NCBI RefSeq assembly: GCF_900095735.1
Contig: NZ_FNLO01000016.1
Span: 1-64,000 of the forward strand
DNA: 64,000 bases
Origin: Chitinasiproducens palmae
GTDB taxonomy: Bacteria > Pseudomonadota > Gammaproteobacteria > Burkholderiales > Burkholderiaceae
Reading direction: 5' to 3'
The translations under genes and the position numbers were made by a program. The notes beneath the pieces are model-generated. The model was not told the origin of the DNA. It ran no database searches and saw only the letters and a list, made by a program, of their open reading frames with translations. Positions 38,177 to 48,700 of this stretch are shown here, piece by piece; position 1 is the stretch's first letter; each line of letters opens with the position of its first letter.

Positions 38177-38982
38177 AAGGCCTCCGCCTGGTGCCAGAAA
38201 GGGGTACCGACGACCGCCGTCGATGCATGCGCCGCGTCGCGCTCCGGCATCGGCCCGGCCAGATAGCCGGCCCGACCCGCCGTGACCGCGCCGGCAAAGG
38301 CGCCGGCCATTCTCACCGGGTCGTTTGCCTGCGATACCGCCGTGTTGAGCAGCACGCCATCGTAACCCCATTCGAGCACTTGGCAAGCGTGCGAGGGCAG
38401 GCCCAGCCCCGCGTCGACGATCAACGGCGTTGCCGGCAGGCGTTCGCGCAGAACGCGCAGGCCGTAGGGGTTGACCACGCCCTTGCCGGTGCCGATCGGC
38501 GCGCCCCAGGGCATCAGTGCCTGGCAGCCGGCGTCGAGCAGCCGCTGGGCGACGACCAGGTCCTCGGTGCAATACGGCAGCACCTTGAAACCATCGGCAA
38601 TCAGGCGGCCGGCCGCTTCGACCAACTGGAAGGGATCGGGCTGCAGCGTGTAGTCGTCGCCGATCAGCTCCAGCTTGATCCAGTCGGTCTCGAACACCTC
38701 CCGGGCCATCTGCGCGGTGGTGTACGCCTCCTCGACGGCATGACAGCCCGCGGTGTTCGGCAACAGCACGCATTGCTGCGCCTTCAGCGCCTCGAACAGG
38801 CCGACGTGGCTACCCTCGCCCGCCAGTTGCCGGCGCAGCGCGACGGTCACCATCGCCGGCCTGGCGGCCGCGATCGCTTCGGTCAGCGACTGCAGCGACG
38901 GATACCGTGACGTGCCGAGCAGCAAGCGGCTGTCGAACGACTGGTCATACAGCCGGAGCGAATCCGGAAATGCGGGTGCCAT
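38173..38982 (-). CDS. thiG: ThiG, thiazole synthase
   Basis: A 269-residue TIM-barrel enzyme making thiazole phosphate from DXP, ThiS-thiocarboxylate and the glycine imine supplied by ThiO. It shows RLLLGTSRYPS, VLLPNTAGCHAVEEA, WIKLELIGDDYTLQPD (Schiff-base lysine region), MPWGAPIGTGKGV, and VDAGLGLPSHACQVLEWGYDGVLLNTA. The start is ATG 38982 (MAPAFPD), 1 nt after the thiS stop, and the stop overlaps thiE by 4 nt. Confidence 0.96.
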   Translation of the reverse strand: MAPAFPDSLRLYDQSFDSRLLLGTSRYPSLQSLTEAIAAARPAMVTVALRRQLAGEGSHVGLFEALKAQQCVLLPNTAGCHAVEEAYTTAQMAREVFETDWIKLELIGDDYTLQPDPFQLVEAAGRLIADGFKVLPYCTEDLVVAQRLLDAGCQALMPWGAPIGTGKGVVNPYGLRVLRERLPATPLIVDAGLGLPSHACQVLEWGYDGVLLNTAVSQANDPVRMAGAFAGAVTAGRAGYLAGPMPERDAAHASTAVVGTPFWHQAEAL

Positions 38983-38983
38983 C

Positions 38984-39181
38984 TCAGCCTCCGGCGACAG
39001 GTTGCACGATCTCGAGCCGGTCGCCCGCGGCCAGTTTCGCGTCGGCATGGTTGGCTCGCGCGACGAAGCGGCCGTTCAAGGCGACCGCAAATGGCGGCTT
39101 CGCGTCGAACGCGCGCAGCGCGTCGGCCACGCTGGCCGGCTCGGACACCTCGACCGGCTGTTGGTTGATCAGGATTTCCAT
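38984..39181 (-). CDS. thiS: ThiS, sulfur-carrier protein
   Basis: A 65-residue ubiquitin-fold sulfur carrier ending in the required Gly-Gly (VQPVAGG). The thiocarboxylate formed on the terminal Gly donates sulfur for the thiazole ring. FAVALNGRFVARANH is the conserved central strand. The start at 39181 gives MEILINQQPVEV. It lies 70 nt after thiO and 1 nt before thiG. Confidence 0.95.
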   Translation of the reverse strand: MEILINQQPVEVSEPASVADALRAFDAKPPFAVALNGRFVARANHADAKLAAGDRLEIVQPVAGG

Positions 39182-39251
39182 ACTGACGATGTACTGGGAA
39201 CGATAGAACGATTCGGCATGGGCCTCGCGGACGGGCACCCGCCTCGCCTGC

Positions 39252-40370
39252 TCACGCCGCTTGAGCCTCGGCGCGGTGAAGCAGCGCCGGCCATGCGCTG
39301 CGCGCGCGCCAGGCCGAGAACGTCTCGGCATTGTGACAGTCCCCGGCCAGCACTGCCTGGGCGAGCCCGGCCGCCAGCTCCGTCACTGCCGGCGCGAGCA
39401 TGTAGCCGTGGCGATACAGGCCGTTGAGACGGATCATGCGCCCCCCTTCGAGCAAGATGGCCGGCCGATGGTCGGCCAGCGTCGGCCGGCTCTGGCTGTT
39501 CAGCTCCAGGATGCGCGCCTCGCCGAAGGCCGGATGCAGGGAGAACGCCGCCGACAACAGTTCGAGCGCGGACCGGACACTGACCGGCGAACGGTCGTCG
39601 CCCTCGATCTCCGTGGCGCCGATCACGTAGACGTCGTCCTGCTTCGGCGCGATGTAGATCGGATAACGCGGATGCAGCATGCGCACCGGGCGACGCAGCC
39701 CGATGCCCGGTGCGCGCACCCGGGCCACTTCGCCGCGGATGCCGCGCAGCCCGGCAATGGCGCCCAGTGCGCCCAGCCCGCGGCAATCAAGGGTCAGCGC
39801 CGCCTCGACCGGCGCGTGCGCGACGGCCTGACCGAAGTGGCACGCGACGCCGCGCTCGGCCAGGCCGGCGCCAAGCGCGGCCAACAACTGCCGATTGTCC
39901 AGCTGGCCTTCGTGCGGCAGCAACAGGCCCTGCCCGAAGCGGCCGCTCAGCGCCGGCTCGACGCTTGCCAGCCGCGCCGCGTCCAGCGGCTCGATGCCGC
40001 CGGCGAGGAGCGCCGGCGGTGCATTGTTGGTCAGCCGCTGACGGAAGATGGTGGCCTCGGCGCGATCGCGCGCATGCCAGACGACCAGCGTGCCCTCCCG
40101 CTGGAAGAACACCGGCCTCGGCAGCGCGGCGAGCACGCCGGGCCACGCCGCCAGCGAGGCGTCGCCAAGCGCCGCGATCAGCGGTTCGGCGACCGCCGCT
40201 TCCGCCAGCGGCGCCAGCATCGCCGCGGCCACCCACGCGGCGGCACCGCTGCCATCGGCCGCGCCGGCCTCGTAAAGCGCGACGCGGGCGCCGCCGCCGG
40301 CCAGCCGCCAGGCCAGCAGACGCCCACTGAGCCCGCCGCCCAGCACCGCATAATCGAATCGGAAAGTCAT
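39252..40370 (-). CDS. thiO: ThiO, glycine oxidase
   Basis: A 372-residue FAD-dependent amine oxidase producing the glycine imine used by ThiG. The dinucleotide-binding motif is YAVLGGGLSGRLLAWRL at the N-terminus. The substrate domain has YIAPKQDDVYVIGATEIEGD, and the C-terminus has GLYRHGYMLAPAVTELAA. The start is ATG 40370, with only a weak purine tract (AAGAG). It is first in the thi operon; a 140-nt leader separates it from the TPP aptamer. Confidence 0.93.
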   Translation of the reverse strand: MTFRFDYAVLGGGLSGRLLAWRLAGGGARVALYEAGAADGSGAAAWVAAAMLAPLAEAAVAEPLIAALGDASLAAWPGVLAALPRPVFFQREGTLVVWHARDRAEATIFRQRLTNNAPPALLAGGIEPLDAARLASVEPALSGRFGQGLLLPHEGQLDNRQLLAALGAGLAERGVACHFGQAVAHAPVEAALTLDCRGLGALGAIAGLRGIRGEVARVRAPGIGLRRPVRMLHPRYPIYIAPKQDDVYVIGATEIEGDDRSPVSVRSALELLSAAFSLHPAFGEARILELNSQSRPTLADHRPAILLEGGRMIRLNGLYRHGYMLAPAVTELAAGLAQAVLAGDCHNAETFSAWRARSAWPALLHRAEAQAA

Positions 40371-40510
40371 CTCTTGCTCGACGCTCGGGCGCGCACGGGG
40401 CGGCGCCGACGTCACCGGTTGTACGGATGGGGGCAGGACTGGGGGAGAATGGCCAAGGACGCGCGCGCGGGCCGGCATGGAGCAGGACGACCCGGACGGG
40501 CCATCGAAAC

Positions 40511-40607
40511 TTCCCACGCCGGCATGATCCGGATCGGGTCCGAAGAGTCTCTCTCAGCCTGCACGAAGCGCGCGCCGGATCGTACCGGTGCGCGGCAGAC
40601 ACCCCTG
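40511..40607 (-). promoter_or_regulatory. TPP riboswitch (THI element)
   Basis: Read on the minus strand this begins CAGGGGTGTCTGC, has a variable GC-rich P3 arm, then GCTGAGAGAGACTC, ACCC, GATCCGGATCATGCCGGCGTGGGAAG. These correspond to the thiamine pyrophosphate aptamer core (GGGGTG, CTGAGA, ACCCTTTGAACCTGATCTGGATAATGCCAGCGTAGGGAA). It lies 140 nt upstream of thiO, first gene of a thiamine operon. A second copy of CATGCCGGC occurs downstream (40470-40478), possibly part of the expression platform. Confidence 0.93.
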
Positions 40608-40620
40608 TTTCGTCGACTGG

Positions 40621-40649
40621 ATTACAACATAGATCGTCGCCCCTGTTAA
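40621..40649 (-). promoter_or_regulatory. sigma-70 promoter of the thi operon
   Basis: On the minus strand TTAACA (40649-40644) is followed after exactly 17 nt by TGTAAT (40626-40621). Both hexamers are 5 of 6 to consensus. The start of transcription would fall near 40614, just before the TPP aptamer, as expected for a riboswitch leader. Confidence 0.7.
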
Positions 40650-40900
40650 GCAGCCAGCACCGCGTTCGAGACCGCTCGCGACGCTCGGCGCGACGCGCCA
40701 CAGCGCGGCGCGTGTCAGCCGGCTTATCCTTAAGGCGCGTTTAAGACGTGCCCCGCAGTATCGGGCACGGACCATTCCGATCGAACGCTTGCCGGTCACG
40801 CGTGTCCGAAGCATCTGCCGTTCGCGCGCCGTCCCTCGTTGGCGCGCGCATCGCGCCTGGCGGGTCGCATACCCGCCGTCACATCACACAGGATGATTGC

Positions 40901-42649
40901 GTGGAAGAAAAGAAAATATCCGCCTGGTCGCTGATCAAGCCGTACTGGGTGTCGGAGGATCGTTGGGTCGCGCGCGGCCTGCTGGCATTGATCATCGCCC
41001 TCAATCTGGCCATCGTCTATGTCAATGTCCAGATCAATGAGTGGAGCGCCAATTTCTATAACGCGTTGCAAGGCAAGAACATCGCGGCATTCGGTGAGCT
41101 GCTGACACGTTTCACGGTGCTCGCTTTCGCGTTCATCCTGATGACCGTGTACGCGCTGTACTTCCGTCAGATGCTGAGTTTCCGGTGGCGGCGCTGGCTG
41201 ACCGGCGTCTACCTCGACCGTTGGCTGGGTGGCGGCGCGTTCTACCGCATCGAGCGCGACCGGCTGGCCGACAACCCCGACCAGCGGATCAGCGACGACC
41301 TTCAGTCGCTGGCGAGCACGACGCTCGGCCTGACGCTGGACCTGATCTCGACCCTCGTCACACTGGCATCGTTCGTGACGATCCTGTGGGCGATCAGCGG
41401 CCCCTTGCTGGCCAACGTCGCCGGACATCAGCTCGTGATTCCCGGCTACATGGTCTGGGCAGCCGCCATCTACGCGGTGTTCGGTTCGCTGGTGATCCAG
41501 CGCTTCGGCCGGCCGCTGGTGTCGATCAACTACCAGCAGCAGCGCGTCGAGGCGGATTTCCGCTTCGGACTGATCCGGGTCCGCGAGAACGCGGAACCGA
41601 TCGCGCTGTACGACGGCACGGCGGTCGAGAGCGCCCATGCCCGCACGCTGTTCTCGCGCATCCGCGACAACTGGAAGATGGTGATGCGCTACACGCGTCG
41701 CCTTTCCTTCGTCTCGTCCTTCTATGGCCAGATCGCGATCATCTTCCCGATCGCCGTCGCCGCGCCGCGCTACTTCGCGGGCGCCTACACGTTCGGCGTG
41801 CTGATGCAGATCAGTCGTGCGTTCGGCACGGTCAGCGACTCGCTGTCATGGTTCATCAACAATTTCGATACGCTGGCCGGCTGGCGCGCCACGGTGAACC
41901 GGTTGCGCGAGTTCGAACGCGTGCTGGAAGGACAGCATTTCGCCGAACGCGTGTCGCCGGCCACCGAGCACGGCGGCATCCACCTGCATCGCGCTCCGAC
42001 GCCCGCGGTCGCGACGCGCGGCCTGGTGCTGGCACGCCCCGACGGACGCACGCTCAGCGCCGTTGCGGACATCGCGATCGAGAGAGGCTCGCGCTGGCTG
42101 ATCCGCGGCCCCTCCGGCAGCGGCAAGAGCACCCTGCTGCGCGCGCTCGCCGGCCTCTGGCCGTTCGGCGCGGGCGCCATCGACATTCCGGTCGATGCCC
42201 AACTGATGTTCGTGCCGCAGCGGCCGTACATGCCGATCGACAGCCTGCGCGTGGTGCTCGCCTACCCGAGCCCGGCTTCCGCCCACGACGACGCGGCGTG
42301 CCGCGACGCACTGCACGCCGTCGGCCTCGATGGGCTCGGCGAACTGCTCGATCGCGAGGAGCATTGGGCCAACCGGCTCTCGCCGGGCGAGCAGCAACGC
42401 ATTGCGTTCGCGCGCGTGCTGTTGAAGCGGCCCGATTACCTGTTCCTCGACGAAGCGACCAGCTCGCTCGATCCGGTGAGCGAACAGCGGCTGTATACCT
42501 TGCTGCTCGAACGACTGCCGCAGACCGCGATCGTCAGCGTCGCGCATCGGGAAGCGCTCTACGCGTTCCACGACACGCTGGTCGAGATCGGCGAAACCGG
42601 CGGCACGACGCAGGTCATCGCGCACAGCCCCGACGGCCGCAGGGCTTGA
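40901..42649 (+). CDS. SbmA/YddA-type ABC transporter, fused permease and ATPase
   Basis: A 582-residue half-transporter with six membrane helices (residues ~20-330) followed by an ATPase domain. The membrane part shows VQINEWSANFYNALQGKN, RWRRWLTGVYLDRWLGGGAFYRIE, DNPDQRISDDL and DTLAGWRATVNRL, typical of the SbmA/BacA-related family, which moves peptides or B12-like compounds. Walker A is GPSGSGKST, the signature is LSPGEQQRIAFARVLL, and Walker B is YLFLDEATSSLDP. The GTG at 40901 is chosen because it begins the conserved EEKKISAWSLIKPYWVS; an out-of-frame ATG lies 8 nt upstream. It is divergent from the thi operon. The substrate is unknown. Confidence 0.87.
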   Translation: MEEKKISAWSLIKPYWVSEDRWVARGLLALIIALNLAIVYVNVQINEWSANFYNALQGKNIAAFGELLTRFTVLAFAFILMTVYALYFRQMLSFRWRRWLTGVYLDRWLGGGAFYRIERDRLADNPDQRISDDLQSLASTTLGLTLDLISTLVTLASFVTILWAISGPLLANVAGHQLVIPGYMVWAAAIYAVFGSLVIQRFGRPLVSINYQQQRVEADFRFGLIRVRENAEPIALYDGTAVESAHARTLFSRIRDNWKMVMRYTRRLSFVSSFYGQIAIIFPIAVAAPRYFAGAYTFGVLMQISRAFGTVSDSLSWFINNFDTLAGWRATVNRLREFERVLEGQHFAERVSPATEHGGIHLHRAPTPAVATRGLVLARPDGRTLSAVADIAIERGSRWLIRGPSGSGKSTLLRALAGLWPFGAGAIDIPVDAQLMFVPQRPYMPIDSLRVVLAYPSPASAHDDAACRDALHAVGLDGLGELLDREEHWANRLSPGEQQRIAFARVLLKRPDYLFLDEATSSLDPVSEQRLYTLLLERLPQTAIVSVAHREALYAFHDTLVEIGETGGTTQVIAHSPDGRRA

Positions 42650-42693
42650 TCGTCGGTTGATTGACGCCTAATCGGCGGTTGCTCGATGGTCAA

Positions 42694-42715
42694 TCGACCG
42701 GTATTCGACCGGTAT
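42694..42715. repeat. 11-bp direct repeat between convergent genes
   Basis: Two adjacent exact copies of tcgaccggtat in the 85-nt gap between the ABC transporter and the convergent YdcF-like gene. Flanking ATCGACCG (42693) and CGGTCGAT (42728) form an inverted repeat that could give a bidirectional hairpin, but without T tracts. Confidence 0.6.
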
Positions 42716-42734
42716 CCGGTCGCTGTTCGGTCGA

Positions 42735-43955
42735 TCAGCGCGCGCCAGCGTCGTCCACCGCGGGCGGCCCTGGCGGCGGGTTCCATCCGAGCGCGCCGTA
42801 GACGAAATAGCGCGCGATGCCAAGGTATTCGACGAGCGCGACGTCGGTCATCGCAAGGTTCCAGTCGAAGGCCAGCGGCGAGGCGCGCGGCCCGACCCGG
42901 TCGCTGGCGACCGGAATCGGACCGACACCGAAATGCGCGAAGTCGAGCAGCGCCCGGCGCATATGGAAGGCCGAGGTGACCAGCACCAGTTGCGGCGCGT
43001 TCGCATCCACCGCGGCATCGGCGCCGTTGCGCGGCGCCGCCACGGGCCGGTTGGCGTCGTGCGACTCGCGCACAGCCGTGTCGCGTGCCAGCAGCGCGGC
43101 GACGTGGTGGGCGTTCTCGCGCGTATTGCGGCTGGTCGGCTCCGTTTTGAGATCCGCCGGCGCGACGCCCGCGGCGAGCAGGTAGTCCGCGTAAACGGCG
43201 GCCTCGCTGCGTCCCAGGCGTTGCGGGTCGCCACCGCTGACCATGACCGTACAGCGCCGCGGCGCGGACGCCGCGCCTGTGGCCGCCGGCTTGCGCGCCG
43301 CCATGCGCATCGCGTTCATCGCGCCCGGCAGTTCGCCCGGTATCGCGGCATCGGTCGGCGCGGCGCCCGCGCGCGCGGCGGCACCTTTCGCGTCTTTCGC
43401 GCCGCTCGCGTCTCTCGCGTCTCTGGCATCTCTCGCGCCGCTCGCGGCATCCGCCGCCTCGGCGCCGCTTGCCGCCGATGCTTCGAGCGCCGCGGCAATC
43501 TGGGAGGACGGCACCCGGCCGAGCGCATTGGTCTCGGACGCGGCAACGACCGGGGCCGCCGCGGCAGTCGTTGCGGAAGCGGGTGGCGCAGTCGTCGCGG
43601 ACGTTGCGCCGCCCGCCGGGCCGGCACGGCCGGCGGTGCACTGCCGATACAGCGCGAGCGCGGCGAGCATGCGTGAATAGGCCATCGTGCCGGGCAACGG
43701 TTGGCCCGCGACCGGCGAGCGGACATTGCCGGCGCCCAGCAGGACGATCACGTTGTCGGCGCGCCAGGCAATCCGGTGGACGCCGCGATAGCCATCCTGC
43801 AGCTTGTCGAGCAACAACCACGGCGCCAGTCCGCTTCCGCACAGCAACAAGGCCGCGACGGCCAGCCCGGCCAGCACGTTGCGCGGAGCACGAAGCCCGC
43901 GCCAGCCGCACAGCACGGCGGCCAGCGCCAGCAGCGCAATGCCGATGCCTGCCAT
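42735..43955 (-). CDS. DUF218/YdcF-like membrane protein with Ala-rich insertion
   Basis: A 406-residue protein. Two N-terminal hydrophobic segments (residues 3-15 and 25-49) precede a DUF218 domain. NVIVLLGAG (69-75) and the block VMVSGGDPQRLGRSEA (238-252) are the split N-terminal half, followed by YLLAAGV, EPTSRNTRENAHH and LVTSAFHMRRA. Between residues ~107 and 234 is a ~128-residue Ala/Thr/Gly/Asp-rich stretch with repeats (RDARDARDA) that normal DUF218 proteins lack. Members of the family (SanA, ElyC/YdcF) act in envelope or cell-wall lipid-carrier metabolism. The start ATG 43955 has GGGGAG upstream. Convergent with the ABC transporter. Confidence 0.8.
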   Translation of the reverse strand: MAGIGIALLALAAVLCGWRGLRAPRNVLAGLAVAALLLCGSGLAPWLLLDKLQDGYRGVHRIAWRADNVIVLLGAGNVRSPVAGQPLPGTMAYSRMLAALALYRQCTAGRAGPAGGATSATTAPPASATTAAAAPVVAASETNALGRVPSSQIAAALEASAASGAEAADAASGARDARDARDASGAKDAKGAAARAGAAPTDAAIPGELPGAMNAMRMAARKPAATGAASAPRRCTVMVSGGDPQRLGRSEAAVYADYLLAAGVAPADLKTEPTSRNTRENAHHVAALLARDTAVRESHDANRPVAAPRNGADAAVDANAPQLVLVTSAFHMRRALLDFAHFGVGPIPVASDRVGPRASPLAFDWNLAMTDVALVEYLGIARYFVYGALGWNPPPGPPAVDDAGAR

Positions 43956-44068
43956 AATCTTTCTCCCCGCAGTCGTGGCCCGCTGTCGCGGCCCGCTGTC
44001 GGCCGACCGCATGAATGTCCGTTCACAGCGTAGCAGCAAACCGTGGCGCGGCCGATGACCGAAAAGCA

Positions 44069-44102
44069 AACGGCTCCCGTCGCCGCTGGCGAGGGAGCCG
44101 TT
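44069..44102 (-). terminator. intrinsic terminator after gltD
   Basis: On the minus strand AACGGCTCCC pairs with GGGAGCCGTT (10 bp), and the 14-nt loop can itself pair TCGCC/GGCGA. It is followed by TGCTTTTC. It lies 108 nt beyond the gltD stop and ends gltBD. Confidence 0.8.
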
Positions 44103-44209
44103 GAGGGTAGAGCCGCCGGGACCGCCGCCGGCGCCGATGACAGGCCCGCGCGGACGCGCGCGCGACCCGGCGGGGCCGCCCGTCCGGATCACCGGACGGC
44201 GTGGTCCGC

Positions 44210-45676
44210 TCAGCGCGGCAGGACCGTGCTGCCCATCAGGTATTGGTCGACCGCGCGCGCGCACTGGCGGCCCTCGCGGATCGCCCAGACGACGAGCGAT
44301 TGGCCACGCCGCATGTCGCCGGCCGCGAACACCTTGTCGACGCTGGTGGCGTAGGACTTGTCGCCCTCGGTGCTGGCGCGCACGTTGCCGCGCGGGTCCT
44401 TGTCGACGCCGAACGCATCGAGCACCGTCGCCACCGGCGCCACGAAGCCCATCGCCAGCAGCACCAGGTCCGCCTTGATCTCGAATTCCGAGCCCGGCAC
44501 TTCCTGCATCTTGCCGTCCTTCCACTCGATGCGCGCCGCGACCAGCTTCTCCAGCTTGCCGTTCTTGCCTTCGAAGCGCTTGGTTGCAACCGACCAGTCG
44601 CGCTCGCAGCCTTCCTCGTGCGACGACGAAGTGCGCAGCTTGGTCGGCCAGTACGGCCAGACCAGCGGCACGTCGACCGCTTCGGGCGGGCGCGGCAGCA
44701 ATTCGAACTGCATCACGCTCTTCGCGCCATGGCGGTTCGAGGTGCCCACGCAGTCCGAGCCGGTATCGCCGCCGCCAATCACGACCACGCGCTTGCCGGT
44801 CGCCTTGATCTGGTCGGCCAACGAATCGCCGGCGTCGACCCGGTTCTGTTGCGGCAGGAATTCCATCGCATAGTGCACGCCGGCCAGCTCGCGGCCCGGC
44901 ACCGGCAAGTCGCGCGGTGTTTCCGAACCGCCGGCAATCACGACCGCGTCGAACTCGCCGAGCAACTGGTCCGGCGTGACCGTCTCGCGCGCGGCGTTGT
45001 TGACGAACGACGGCGTCGCCTCGCGGCCCACGAACACGCTGGTGCGGAAGGTCACCCCTTCGGCTTCCATCTGGCGCACGCGCCGGTCGATCAGCCACTT
45101 CTCGAGCTTGAAGTCGGGAATGCCATAGCGCAGCAGCCCGCCGATCCGATCGTTCTTCTCGAAGACCGTCACGTCGTGGCCGGCGCGCGCCAGTTGCTGG
45201 GCGGTCGCCAGCCCGGCCGGGCCGGAGCCCACCACCGCAACCCGCTTGCCGGTCTTGTGGGCGGGCGGCTGCGGCTTGACCCAGCCCTCGCTCCACGCCT
45301 TGTCGATGATCGCGTGTTCGAGCGACTTGATGCCGACCGGGTCCTCGTTGATGCCGAGCGTGCAGGCCGCTTCGCACGGCGCCGGACAGATGCGGCCGGT
45401 GAACTCTGGAAAGTTGTTGGTCGAATGCAGGACCTCAATGGCCTGACGCCAATCCTGCCGGTACACCAGGTCGTTGAAGTCCGGAATGATGTTGTTCACC
45501 GGGCAGCCGTTGTTGCAGAACGGGATGCCGCAGTCCATGCAGCGCGCGCCCTGCACGCCCGCCGCCTCGTCGGACAAAGCGAAGACGAATTCCTTGTAGT
45601 GCTTCAGCCGGGCGACCGGCGCTTCGTAGCGCTCGTGCTGCCGTTCGAATTCGATGAAACCGGTTGGCTTACCCAT
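44210..45676 (-). CDS. gltD: GltD, glutamate synthase small subunit
   Basis: A 488-residue FAD/NADPH- and 4Fe-4S-containing subunit that feeds electrons to GltB. The N-terminal cysteines are in [21 protein letters not shown] and later [14 protein letters not shown]. The FAD motif is [21 protein letters not shown], and the NADPH motif is [15 protein letters not shown]. The C-terminus carries [18 protein letters not shown]. The start ATG 45676 gives [10 protein letters not shown], the usual N-terminus. It follows gltB after 39 nt and ends at an intrinsic terminator. Confidence 0.97.
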   Translation of the reverse strand: MGKPTGFIEFERQHERYEAPVARLKHYKEFVFALSDEAAGVQGARCMDCGIPFCNNGCPVNNIIPDFNDLVYRQDWRQAIEVLHSTNNFPEFTGRICPAPCEAACTLGINEDPVGIKSLEHAIIDKAWSEGWVKPQPPAHKTGKRVAVVGSGPAGLATAQQLARAGHDVTVFEKNDRIGGLLRYGIPDFKLEKWLIDRRVRQMEAEGVTFRTSVFVGREATPSFVNNAARETVTPDQLLGEFDAVVIAGGSETPRDLPVPGRELAGVHYAMEFLPQQNRVDAGDSLADQIKATGKRVVVIGGGDTGSDCVGTSNRHGAKSVMQFELLPRPPEAVDVPLVWPYWPTKLRTSSSHEEGCERDWSVATKRFEGKNGKLEKLVAARIEWKDGKMQEVPGSEFEIKADLVLLAMGFVAPVATVLDAFGVDKDPRGNVRASTEGDKSYATSVDKVFAAGDMRRGQSLVVWAIREGRQCARAVDQYLMGSTVLPR

Positions 45677-45715
45677 GATGCTCGACTCTTGTTCTGTATG
45701 ACGGGGACGGACGAC

Positions 45716-48700
45716 TCAGGCAACCGCAGCCGGCGTTTTCGCCGGTTGCGACGCGCTCTGCGCGGCGGCCTTGCGGGCCGCGCTGCGCTCGCCGAGCGCG
45801 CGCCGATACTCGTGCGGGAACACCTTGACGAACTGGCGACGCGCCGCGTCCCAGTTTTCGAGCAGGGCCTTCGCCCGCAGCGAACCGGTGTACTGGAAGT
45901 GACGCTCGATCAGTCCCTTGAGCAATCCTTCATCGGTCTGGCCGGCGTGCCAGAGCGCTTCGTCGACCGTGCGCTCCTGCTCGCCGCGCGGCAGGACCGG
46001 ATCGAGCGAGACCATCGCAAGGTTGCAGCGTTGCGCGAACGCCGCATCCGGGTCGTACACGAAAGCCAGCCCGCCCGACATGCCGGCCGCGAAGTTGCGC
46101 CCGGTTTCGCCGAGCACGATCACCGTGCCGCCGGTCATGTACTCGCAACCGTGGTCGCCGGTGCCTTCCACCACGGCGGTGGCGCCGGAGTTGCGCACGC
46201 AGAAGCGTTCGCCGGCCACCCCGCGGAAGAAGGCCTCGCCTTCGATCGCGCCGTACAGCACGGTGTTGCCGCAGATGATGTTTTCCTCGGACTTGCCGCG
46301 GAAATCGTTGGTCGGCCGGATGATGATGCGGCCGCCCGACAGGCCCTTGCCGACGTAGTCGTTGCCGTCGCCGACCAGGTCGAGCGTCACGCCCTTCGCG
46401 AGGAAGGCGCCGAAACTCTGGCCGGCCGTGCCCTTCAGCTGGATATGCAGCGTGTCGTCGGCCAGGCCGTCGTGGCCGTGCCGCTTGGCGATCTCGCCGG
46501 ACAGCATGGCACCGACGGTCCGGTTGCGGTTGCGAACCGGCTGGATGAACGAGACGTGCTCGCCGCTCTCGATCGCCGCCTTCGACTTCTCCAGCAGCAC
46601 GTGGTCGAGCGCCTTGTCCAGGCCATGATCCTGGCCTTCGAGATGGCGGCGCGGCACGTCGTACGCGGCGTCGGCGGCGTGGAAGATCTTCGCGAAATCG
46701 AGTCCGCGCGCCTTCCAGTGCTCGATGCCGCGCTTGGTATCGAGCAGGTCCACGCGGCCGACCATTTCCTCGAACGTGCGGAAGCCCAGCTGCGCCATGA
46801 TTTCCCGCACTTCCTCGGCGATGAAGAAGAAGAAGTTGATCACGTGTTCCGGCTGGCCCTGGAACTTCGCGCGCAGCGCCGGATCCTGCGTAGCCACGCC
46901 CACCGGACAGGTGTTCAGGTGGCATTTGCGCATCATGATGCAGCCCTGCACGACCAGCGGCGCGGTCGCGAAGCCGAACTCGTCGGCGCCGAGCAGCGCC
47001 GCGATCGCGACGTCGCGGCCAGTCTTCATCTGCCCGTCGGCCTGTACGCGAATACGGCTGCGCAGGCGGTTCAGCACCAGCGTCTGCTGGGTTTCGGCCA
47101 GCCCGAGTTCCCACGGCGAGCCGGCGTACTTGATCGACGACAGCGGCGACGCGCCGGTGCCGCCGTCGTGCCCGGCGATCACCACGTGATCCGCCTTCGC
47201 CTTCGCGACACCCGCTGCAACGGTGCCGACACCGACTTCCGAGACCAGTTTGACCGACACGTCGGCGGCCGGGTTGACGTTCTTCAGGTCGTGGATCAGC
47301 TGGGCCAGATCCTCGATCGAATAGATGTCATGGTGCGGCGGCGGCGAGATCAGGCCGACGCCCGGCACCGAATAGCGCAGCCGGCCGATGTAGTTGTCGA
47401 CCTTCTGGCCCGGCAGCTGTCCGCCTTCGCCCGGCTTCGCGCCCTGGGCCATCTTGATCTGGATCTGGTCGGCCGAGGCGAGATATTCGGCGGTCACGCC
47501 GAACCGGCCCGAGGCCACCTGCTTGATCCGCGAACGCAGTGAATCGCCATCGCGCAACGGCGTGTCGCGCACGATCGCGTCGGTGCCGATGATGCCCGCG
47601 ACGGTCTGCCCGGACTTGATCGGGATGCCGCGCAGTTCGTTGCGATAACGGCGCTCGTCCTCACCGCCCTCGCCGGTGTTCGACTTGCCGCCGATGCGGT
47701 TCATCGCGATCGCGAGGTTGGTATGCGCCTCGGTACTGATCGAGCCGAGCGACATGGCGCCGGTCGCGAAGCGCTTGACGATGTCCTTCGCCGGCTCGAC
47801 TTCGTCGAGCGGAATCGCCCTGGCCGGATCCACCTTGAATTCGAACAGGCCGCGCAGCGTCATGTGACGGCGGCTCTGGTCGTTGATCAGGTTCGCGTAC
47901 TCCTTGTACGTCTGATACGAGTTGCTGCGCGTCGAATGCTGCAGCTTCGCGATCGCATCCGGCGTCCACATGTGGTTTTCGCCGCGCACGCGGAACGCGT
48001 ACTCGCCGCCCGCGTCGAGCATCGTCGAGAGCAGCGGATCGTCGCCGTATGCGTCGCGGTGCAGGCGAATCGCCTCCTCGGCCACCTCGAAGATGCCGAT
48101 GCCGCCAATGTTCGAGGCCGTGCCGCGGAAATATTGGTCGATCAGCGCGCGCGACAGACCGACCGCTTCGAAGATCTGCGCGCCGGTGTACGACATATAG
48201 GTCGAGATGCCCATCTTGGACATCACCTTCAGCAGGCCCTTGCCGATCGCCTTGATGAAGTTCGCGATCGCCTTCTCGGGCGACAGCTCGCCCGGCAGGT
48301 CGCGCGCCATCGTCGCGAGCGTCTGCATCGCGAGATAGGGGTGAATCGCTTCGGCGCCGTAGCCGGCCAACAGCGCGAAATGGTGCACCTCGCGGGCCGA
48401 GCCGGTCTCCACGACCAGGCCGGTGCTGGTGCGCAAGCCCTTCTGGACCAGCTCGCTGTGCACTGCCGAGGTGGCGAGCAGCGCCGGGATCGCGACCTGA
48501 TCGCGATCCATCTTGCGGTCCGAGACGATCAGGATGTTGTAGCCGGAACGCACCGCATCGACGGCCTCGGCGCACAGCGACGCCAGGCGTGCCTCGATGC
48601 CTTCCTTGCCCCACTCGACCGGATAGCAGATGTCCAGCTCATACGAGCGGAATTTGTTGCCGGTATAGCGGTCGATGTCGCGGATCGTCGCGATGTCGTC

